Shown: positions 56,292-64,000 of the stretch, one piece after another
How positions within the stretch are numbered: position 1 is the first letter of the stretch
How the letters are laid out: every line of letters starts with the position of its first letter
Translations under genes and position numbers: made by a program
The notes under the pieces: generated by a model
What the model was told of the DNA's origin: nothing
The model's database searches: none
The model's input: only the letters and a program-made list of their open reading frames with translations
Assembly: GCA_028564705.1 (NCBI GenBank)
Contig: JAPXFQ010000928.1
Coordinates: 2,501 to 66,500, forward strand
Length of the DNA: 64,000 nt
Origin: Apricaphanius iberus
Lineage: Eukaryota; Chordata; Actinopteri; Cyprinodontiformes; Aphaniidae
Reading direction: 5' to 3'

Positions 56292-57171
56292 TAGGGGTGG
56301 GCGGTATGGCAAAATTTTCATATCACGGTATTTTAAAAAAACATATCGGTTCTACGGTATTTCACGGTATTCTTTTGCCGTTTAAGACCGTTCATATCCA
56401 CATTATCTTATAAGAATTAAGAATAAAAAAATGTGCTTTAAATAGACCATTTTACTGCCATATGGACTGAATCAAGTTGTTTTTTCCAGACACAGCTGAA
56501 TGATATGAAAATAATTAAAAAGTTTATGATTCTAGCAGACATTCTTGATGTTCTAAGGCTGAAAGTCTCAAATTGCGTCTTCTAATTGCTTTACATGTAC
56601 TACTGAAGAACTCCGCTTGGGGGCTGAGTACAGACTCAGACTGGATTTTGCCAAAGAACAAGTAAAATAAACATGGTGACCGCAGGTGATTTAATTCGCT
56701 GGTTAATATTCAGATAACAGAAAAAAGGACAGCAGAAGTATCTTAGATGGTATTTCTACTGGTTTTGCCGCCGTTGACCACGTTAACCTACAGATGGTCA
56801 AATAGTGCTCAACACTTCCCCCTACTGGTTATTCTCAATAGCGTTTGTAAAAGGTGTGCCGTTCGGTTCTCGTCTGACCTTTTATCGCCGATAAACTTTT
56901 TAAACTACAGACGAGGCTCCTCTTTTTTGGAAAAACTTCATCAGAATTGTGTGCTTTGCTCTAACAGCAGCTGTATTTAGTTAAAAACATTATTTTCTAC
57001 ACTGTGGCGAAGAGCGTGTAGCAGTGAAATCGGTCCTGGCTGAAACACATCCCCTCATTAAACGTTCCGGAAGTTGTCCGAGCTATTCACTGGTATAGGT
57101 GTATATAAAAAATTCATATAACGAAAATAAACACCGGTTTTCGGTATGAACCGGTATACCGCCCAGGCCTA
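56292..57171. mobile_element. hAT element, 880 bp
   Basis: Begins TAGGGGTGGGCGGTATGG and ends CGGTATACCGCCCAGGCCTA. The flanks CGTCAGAG (56284-56291) and CGTCAGAA (57172-57179) match at 7 of 8. CGGTAT words fill the ends. No transposase frame. Confidence 0.85.
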
Positions 57172-57249
57172 CGTCAGAACCGGCCAAATCACCAGCTGCT
57201 TCCGTTTTTAATACTAAAGGTGATAAAGTGAGAGGGTTCGTCCGAAAAC

Positions 57250-57770
57250 ATATCAAAGGCATCTTTCCAGCACCATGACCCTCACCTCTGGAACAGGCTG
57301 CCGGAGGACCTCAGGGCCGCAGAGAATATTAAAAATATTTAAGACTCAAGACTTACCTTTTTAGCCTAGCTTTTAACTGATTATTATTGATTATTGTATG
57401 TTTAATTACTCTGCATTTCTGGTCTTCCAAAAAAAAAAAAAGAAAATAAATTACGGTTCACAACTTCTATAAAATTCAGCAGCCTGTGTCCTGATGAAGA
57501 CCAGGAGGCGGGAGCACATTACACTCATTTCAAGTTCATTACATTGGATCCCTGTATGTTTTAGGATCGATAACGTTTTTTCCCACACCAAACAAAGGTC
57601 CTCTTATTGGTTTTTAAGTGGCATAACGGTCTTATCTTTCAGAACTTTTTACCATATGAACCTTCGCGGTCTCTGCAGTACTCTGGCAGCGGTCTCCTTG
57701 TCTTCCACTAAGTCAGGACACACACCCACGATTCATTCGAGTTTAACGATAACATGTTAGATAGCATTGG
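57250..57770 (+). mobile_element. Two scrambled LINE fragments
   Basis: LWNRLPEDLRAAENIKNI at about 57288 is the extreme C-terminus of an L2/Rex-type RT. Then from about 57458 KTRRREHITLISSSLHWIPV is a more N-terminal part. The order is reversed from that of an intact LINE, so these are separate insertions or a rearrangement. Confidence 0.7.
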
Positions 57771-58020
57771 AAGGCAAGTAAGTACCAGAATTCTAGAAAC
57801 ATTAGTTATAACTACTGAACTTCTTGCTTTTTTTTAAGCTATTTAAGCTTCGATTCTCATTTAATCAATGTTGCTGGACCTAACTTGATAAAAGAACCGC
57901 TTATTAGGGTTGGGACTGATTACGCACCACGTGGCAGACTCAGTTTAAGTTTCCCAAAATGTTCCAGTTTATTGTTTATTATTTAATTTTTAAACAACTG
58001 TAAGACACTTGATGTGCGCA

Positions 58021-58408
58021 TAGGGCTGGGTATCGATTAAAATTTCATGAATCGATTCAATTCCGATTCTTAAGAGTTAGAATCAATTATCACAATTCAA
58101 TCTGATTCGTTCTGATCCAGTTCGATATTGGGTCAATGTTATTAATATATTTTTTAGCTATTATCTTAATTATATGCCTGTAATTCAATATGCCTCATCA
58201 CTGGGTAAGTAACAGTTCCCCGATGGAAACTGTATTTACACTTTCAGACACAAGACTTAAATTGTCCGCCTGGACTTTACCTTCCTATTTTAGTCGTAAA
58301 AAGGGGCAAACTATTCAAAAAATAAAATCGATTTTTGAAATTGTGAATGAATTCGATTCGATTTCTCTAAGGATCAATTCAGAATCTATTTTTTTCAACA
58401 CAGCCCTA
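58021..58408. mobile_element. MITE with AATCGATT-rich ends
   Basis: Begins TAGGGCTGGGTATCGATTAA and ends TTTTTTCAACACAGCCCTA. Related copies: 63010-63364 and a fragment at 12531-12613. The flanks share only GTGCG, so the duplication is unclear. Confidence 0.72.
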
Positions 58409-58629
58409 GGTGCGTGCTATTGAACTGTTTTTCTAATAATCTTCTGTTGTTTCTGTAGCACGTTTTATTTTTTTATTTTATTTTATTTTTTAACGTGTCC
58501 TGTCTAGCAGTTTGCTACTCAGAATTGGTGTCTGAGTACCAAGTACAAGCCCAACAGTTTTACTTTCCCAAGCAGAGTATTACAGCTTCGCTGTAGTACG
58601 CCACTTGATGTATATGTATGAAAAATCTT

Positions 58630-61600
58630 TATTAGTGATTACTGTGGGTTCAATTTCCTGACGTCATGGACATTAAACTGAGACAAGAAGGGAGAAAGGA
58701 AGAAGGTGAAGAAAAGAAACCGGACCAACAGAGGGGCGAACCGACGACACAAGACAGGGAGGCAAATAAAGAACACAAGAAAACATCCCAGTCCTCCACC
58801 TCTGCCGGACGGCAGAGAAACAGTAATACAAAACAAAAACAACAAACTGTACAGAACCAAACCAATAGTTCGGATCTAGTAGAATAAACAAAGAATTATA
58901 CATTCACTACACACAAGCATTGATTAATGAACATAATACAAATGTTTCTGGTAAGCTCCTGTGAACAACTAACTAATGATGATAACCTCAGCTTAAGATA
59001 TGTCCGTCCTCACCATTGTCCCCACACCTATGTGTGTGCGAGCATGCAGGTCTGAATAAGGTTTCCCCATGCAAGTGATTGATAGCTGGTGTAAGGAACC
59101 GTCAATCCGTCCTACAGGAATCGGCACAGACATGGAGGAGGCAAGAGATGTATGCATCCAGGGTCCCACAGAGTACAGAGTCCACAGGCGGATCAGCGCA
59201 GGGTCGATCACCCGCCAAGAGAGGAACAGAGGAAGCCCCAGGGGAGCACCCACCAGCCGCAATGCTGGGGCCCGAGAGATCGCAGTGACGAGCCCACGGG
59301 CTCCGCCGGTAACCGGCTACGCCAGGGCGGGCCCGGATCAGGAACCGGAGGCCACGGGGACCAGGGGCACCCCGCCCCCCAGCGGGGCCCCAACCAGGGA
59401 CCAGCCGACAAGGGCCCCCCGCCGCCGCCGCAGGCAAGGAGGATCCGCAGCCAACCGACGGACAACACACGCCGCCGCCACCCCGGACCAATACCCACCG
59501 CCAACAACCCGGCCCGCCTCCACACACCCACACGCCAGGGAGCCACAGCAAGAGCCACAGCGGATGTACGCCCTCCCCAGGCCGCGCCCAGCCGGCACCT
59601 GGACATCCAGATCTTCCAGCTCCAGGGTCCAGATCCCGCCCCACGTAGGGCGCCAAGATCAGGGGCCCAGCCAATGCCGGACAGCCCCACCAGGCGAACA
59701 GACCAGCCAGCAGAAGTCCTGGAACCGGCAGGAGGACTGGGCGCCAGGCACGGTCCCCACCGATCCACCGGACGGCACCAACCTATTCTACAAACCCGGC
59801 ACCCCCATAAGAGGTGCCCCAGTCAATCCAAGGAGGACGTCGGCCGAAACAGCGGCCGCCCGACACACCGGACCCCCCAGGACCCGCCCGACATGCACCA
59901 GGACCGAGCCGGGCCGCAACCGGGACCCCCAGCCCCATGCATCGAGAGTCATCATCAACCAGCGGGCAGGAGCAACCATCACCGACGGGGAGTGACGGGG
60001 AGGGAAGAAGATGCATCAGGCCAGAGAGCAGCCAAACACCCAACCTGACAGGTAGACATAGACAGACAGAGACACTCATACGTACCCTCCCTCTCATGCG
60101 TACACATTCTTACAAATACAGGACATACGAAAAAAGGACGCTATACACTCATTCATACCCCCCATACGTACACTATACTCCATACTCCCAGGCCCAGGGA
60201 CAGACGCCCCAGTAGAGAACCCTGCCCCTGCACCCAGGAGACAGACCCCTTTGCCCACCAGGACGGGGACAAGTAGACCGCCAAGGCCCCCACACCGGCA
60301 AGAGCAGCCCACCAGCCCAGGACCCCGACCAGACGGCGTGATGTTCTATCCGGGCTCCGACCCCTGATGGTCCAACGAACAGGGGTGTGGAAAGACCCCC
60401 CAGCCTCTCTCCCCCAGCTCAATGTGGTGTTGTTGCGTGTTGTTCTAATGTGCACTTAAAACAGAGGGGGGGGACATGGGAATACTGCCGGGTACCCCCA
60501 TCTCCCCCCCCGGGCCCTCAGTGTCTAGATGCGTTTAACCAGTGGGTGCCGGCACCACAGGCGAGGCCCCCACAACGGGCCCCTATAGGGGGCCCCCCAT
60601 GAGGGTCCCCGCCCCCAGCGCCAATGCGCCACACCGCCAGGTCCCTACATGTGCGTTCCCTGTAAATGTTGCAAGTGTAGTGTCTAAGTTGCTCAATAAA
60701 ATCGGGACCCAGGCCGCCACCGGGTAGCGAAGACGGAAGCTCCATCCCGCACCCCAGTGACGTGCCCACGTCCCAAGGCCTTGTGAATGGTAGAATGAAG
60801 GAGCAGGTGGACAGAGGCATGGGGATGGGGAGAAAATAACTGGGGTGACCATTGCCAACCCCAGGGAGCCAGCTCCCCTGCTGACTCCAATAGGCACCCC
60901 CGTTCGGCCCGATCCACCAGGGGTGGGAGGCCCCAGCACGTCCAGTCGGGGCCCACGGCAGCGGTACCGCCGAGCCCCATGGGGGCCCCGGCAATCCACC
61001 AGCCCCCATGCCAGGGGCATACCTAAATCCTCCCCAACATTCACACTGCTAACAAAACACATGTCACTAGACACCCAGGTTGAGTTTAGCCCCCCCTCAC
61101 CCTCAACGCCCTCCCCCCTCCCGTCCCAAGCGCACCCCGTTAAAAAGAGCGCCTGTGCTAGATGGTAAAAAGCCTCCCCGCCAATAAGAGACGCCCCAGG
61201 CACCGCCAGCGTCCGAGGGCCCCCGCGCCGAGCCCGGAACCCGGCGCACCACAAACTCGGGTACCCCGGACATGCCGCGCCAGGTCCGTGAGCAGACCGA
61301 AGTCCCGGGCGGCCAATCCCCAGGCCGACATCCTCCAGCCTTGCTACTACCGCCCGATGGCCGGGTGGCTACAGAACCCAGCACGTCCACCCACCAGCCC
61401 ACACCCCACCAACCGGTCAGTCACCGTGGAGGCCGACCAACACCGGCCAGAGGCCCCCACCTCAGCACCCCCGCGAGGGCTAAGACCCAGGAGCCATGTC
61501 CAGTGTCAATATAGCCCCCGGCCAAGCCCCAGCCAGGGCCCCAGCCGGGGGGCACGCCGCCCCAGAACCCCGAGCCCCAGGCCCAGCCCAGACCCCCCCA

Positions 61601-61735
61601 GAGCAGCACAGCACCAGGCCAGTAACCCGTGTCCGCCAGCACGACCCCTCTAAGGCGCCGCATGCAGCCACTAGGAGTCACCACACAAAGCCCCCAAAGT
61701 CCCACCCCAGGCGAGGGTCACGGCACCTATCGCCG
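58630..61735. mobile_element. GC-rich, T-poor block of unknown nature
   Basis: About 3.1 kb, C- and A-rich with very few T on the plus strand; for example 59461-59520 has 33 C and 2 T in 60 bases. It starts with an A-rich part (58660-58880) and becomes extremely GC-rich from about 59100. Reading minus, the last part contains CACTAATAAAGATTTTT (58620-58637), which looks like a poly(A) signal, so the element may be read on the minus strand. Two short less GC-rich islands occur at about 60045-60180 and 60640-60850; AATAAAATC occurs on plus at about 60694. Open frames of up to 308 codons exist in several frames on both strands, as expected where T (plus) and A (minus) are scarce. No recognisable domain. 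Confidence 0.5.
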
Positions 61736-63009
61736 AACCGCGATACTGCTAATCCGATTAATTATTTCATCGAGTCGAGACCCCATCCGATTCATCGATG
61801 ATCCAAATCATTGTGTGTTTAGGCCCTACCATAGGTAATTGCAGCTCTTAAGAAGGAAAGAGTTTTGGGTCGGCGCTCAATAGAATCTTAAACCAGTCTA
61901 AATCTCACTGATCGGTACATCTTTACTACATCTATCATCTTCGTGCAGTGAAAGCTGTCTAGCATCCAACCACAGATAAATAGGAGGCATTATTTTGTGT
62001 CGAGCAAAACAACAGATCCAGCGCTGCTGCTATGAGTATCTTTCCAAGCCTTGAGGGCGCAACAAACAAACAAAGCTGAAAAACCCACTGGCTGACAGCT
62101 AGCCTGTCAGTGAGGGGGGTAAATTAGCATTGTGCTGCTATTTCAAGGCTACACACTCAGCTCTGAATAGAGATGTATAATAGAGTAGAGAATGTTTTCT
62201 GGCAGTACTATCCATCCATGCACCCTTCTTAGACTCTGTTGGCAATTGATAATGAACATATGTGTGTTTGCCTGCGCATGCAGGTATGTGCATTTTCTTT
62301 CATGAAGGAAATAAATAATAAAAACCGGACAGCATTACTTCTGTTATTTGTTCATTTAAAGAGGTTGAAAAGCCATGATGTGCAATTTAGGTAGCCATGT
62401 TGCGGAAACATTTCCGCCCCCCCCCCACACACACACCCCACACCAAACAAAGAAATGATTAAAAGAATAAGAATGAGGCGTCAGGAATATGGTGCTAAAG
62501 CCACTTGGGCTGTTTGGCACGGCTCTACCAAGGTGCTACAACCCAACAGGGTGCAATGATCTCCTCTGTGCCGTCCATCTATTATTCAGGCAGCTTCCAA
62601 AGAGCTGCCACATAAAAAAGGACTGGGAGGAGGATAAAGACACACCAGAGCGGCGTGTGAAGGCAACCTGAAAGACGGTGCTATATGAGGGAGGAACTGG
62701 GAAGGGGTGAGCTGAGAACTGAAGGAGAATTTGAACATATTCACAATAAATTTTTTTATGCAATGAGCATATTTTGCAAATGACAAGAAAACATATTTCA
62801 ATCTGAACATTTCTCTTTTACATTGTTCTACCTAAGGCCAGTAAAGCTCATTACCACACTCTACGGTATCACGTTATCTCCAGAACATGACAACTTATGA
62901 TCTTAATAGAAATTGTTCTACTTACAGAAAGTTTTTTGACTTTATTGAGAGAAATTCTGATCAAATGCGGGATTTTTAATATAATGTCTTTGCAATAGAT
63001 TTATGTTTG
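61736..63009. other. Intronic DNA beyond the GC-rich block
   Basis: At 61745-61830 ATTAATTATTTCATCGAGTC and a closing TTTAGGCCCTA resemble a hAT right end. The rest is unique-looking, with a run of 10 C at 62417-62426 and CA repeats. No LIS1 exon found. Confidence 0.45.
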
Positions 63010-63364
63010 GGCTAGATTTATATAAAAATTCCAAGAATAGATTCTCGAGCGTTAGAATAGTTTATCACGATCCAATCTGATCCAGTACGGTATAGATACA
63101 CGTCAGTGCTTTTAAATACTATTTTTTGAGCTGTTACCTTAATTATAATGCCTGTAATTCAGTGACCTAACACTGGGTAACAGTTTACCAGGAAAAACCT
63201 GTATAACACTTTTAGAAGTAAGCCTTAAAACGGCTTTCTGGATTTTTTATTCCTACTTTAGCTGTCAAAAAAATAATAATAAGGGGGAAAGTATGTTAAA
63301 CAATTATACCGATTTTTTAACTTGTGAATCGATTCAATTTCTCGATTGTTTTCAACACAGCCAT
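63010..63364. mobile_element. Second copy of the 58.0-kb MITE
   Basis: Shares ATGCCTGTAATTCA, CACTGGGTAA and the end TTTTCAACACAGCC with 58021-58408 in the same order. The left end is eroded. Confidence 0.7.
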
Positions 63365-64000
63365 ATTCTGGAATGTTGATTTTTTTGGAATACAAAATCA
63401 GTATTCAAAAAAGGAAAGGTTCATAAAAGTCCAGACGTTTCTGCGATTCATTCAGCATCCAAGAACCTGATGTGCTGACATTAGGTTATGAGGTTTAAGC
63501 AAACATTTGCATTTTAGCTCACTTTTACTACACTGAATTGATACTTATTGTTAACCTACATCTCAATGTTTTGCCAAAATGCTACCACTGGCATGTTGGC
63601 AAACACTTCAATTTAAGCTAAATTCAGGTACTATTAGTGATCCTTTTCAAATTTCTGAATTGGTTAAGTAATTCTTATTCAATACGTTAGTATTTCTCAA
63701 CATGCTATCATCACTAGAGTTTCAGCTAACATCAGCAATTTAGCTCATTTTAGGTCAATCCTGGCATTTAAGCTCGTTTTGCTAGGTTATGGAACTGTTG
63801 GACTCTCTTCTTACACTTTAGCAAATAGTCCATGGTTAACCTTACCACATTTCACACTGCACTTTTCGTATTTTTCATTTTTCAGTAGCTAGGAAAACGT
63901 TTATATTTTTATTTCTCAGAGAAACATTTAACCTTCAAAACAAGTTTTGATTTTTGGTTTCATTCTATTATACTGTACATTTTAAAAATCTACCACGGTT
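63365..64000. other. Intronic DNA, no feature recognised
   Basis: AT-rich sequence with scattered TTTAGCTCA words. No exon, RNA or element end seen up to the edge of the window. Confidence 0.45.

Noticed and set aside
59208..59768. Minus-strand open frames of 186-190 codons in the GC-rich block as genes
   Set aside because: They overlap equally long frames in other phases, have no domain, and are expected from lack of A on that strand.
59100..61735. GC-rich block as the pafah1b1 CpG-island promoter
   Set aside because: It is strongly strand-skewed (C-rich, T-poor) rather than balanced CpG, has no adjoining first exon, and its A-rich flank shares the T-depletion, which favours an inserted element.

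Overview
This is a vertebrate, teleost-type genomic window: AT-rich, gene-sparse, with short exons split by GT/AG introns and a dense load of fish-type transposons. It holds parts of two protein-coding genes, both on the minus strand. No bacterial-style genes, rRNA, CRISPR arrays or complete functional tRNA genes were seen.

Right half (about 33.3-64 kb): pafah1b1 (LIS1), the WD40 dynein regulator. Eight coding exons encode residues 40-410 of the 410-residue family protein with no indel and every splice phase intact. Stop codon 35709-35711 is followed by a probable 2.4 kb 3' UTR reaching about 33.3 kb. The exons for the first 39 residues (LisH motif) were not found up to base 64000 and should lie beyond the window. 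Left half (1-30.65 kb): mettl16, the U6 snRNA/MAT2A m6A methyltransferase. A non-coding 5' exon near 30.6 kb, next to a perfect CRE (TGACGTCA), precedes six coding exons for residues 1-262, including the catalytic NPPF motif. The remaining exons lie before base 1. The genes are tandem: the LIS1 3' end faces the mettl16 promoter about 2.7 kb away.

All the rest is intron or intergenic DNA, much of it transposon. Many hAT-type elements can be delimited to the base by TAGGG/CCCTA-like ends and 8-bp target duplications (for example 8714-9710, 21346-22168, 23065-24256, 56292-57171). Also present are a deleted Tc1 element with a hAT inside it, TTAA-target MITEs, long fold-back elements (36.0-36.7 kb, 38.5-39.0 kb, 26.2-26.7 kb, 11.0-11.8 kb), L2/Rex-like LINE 3' fragments, and tRNA-headed SINEs, one with an exact 11-bp duplication.

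The strongest anomaly is 58.63-61.74 kb in a pafah1b1 intron: about 3.1 kb, very C-rich and T-poor on the plus strand and strikingly GC-rich against its AT-rich surroundings. It has long overlapping open frames in several frames, which base composition alone explains. I could not assign it to a named element and consider it the best candidate for something poorly described.
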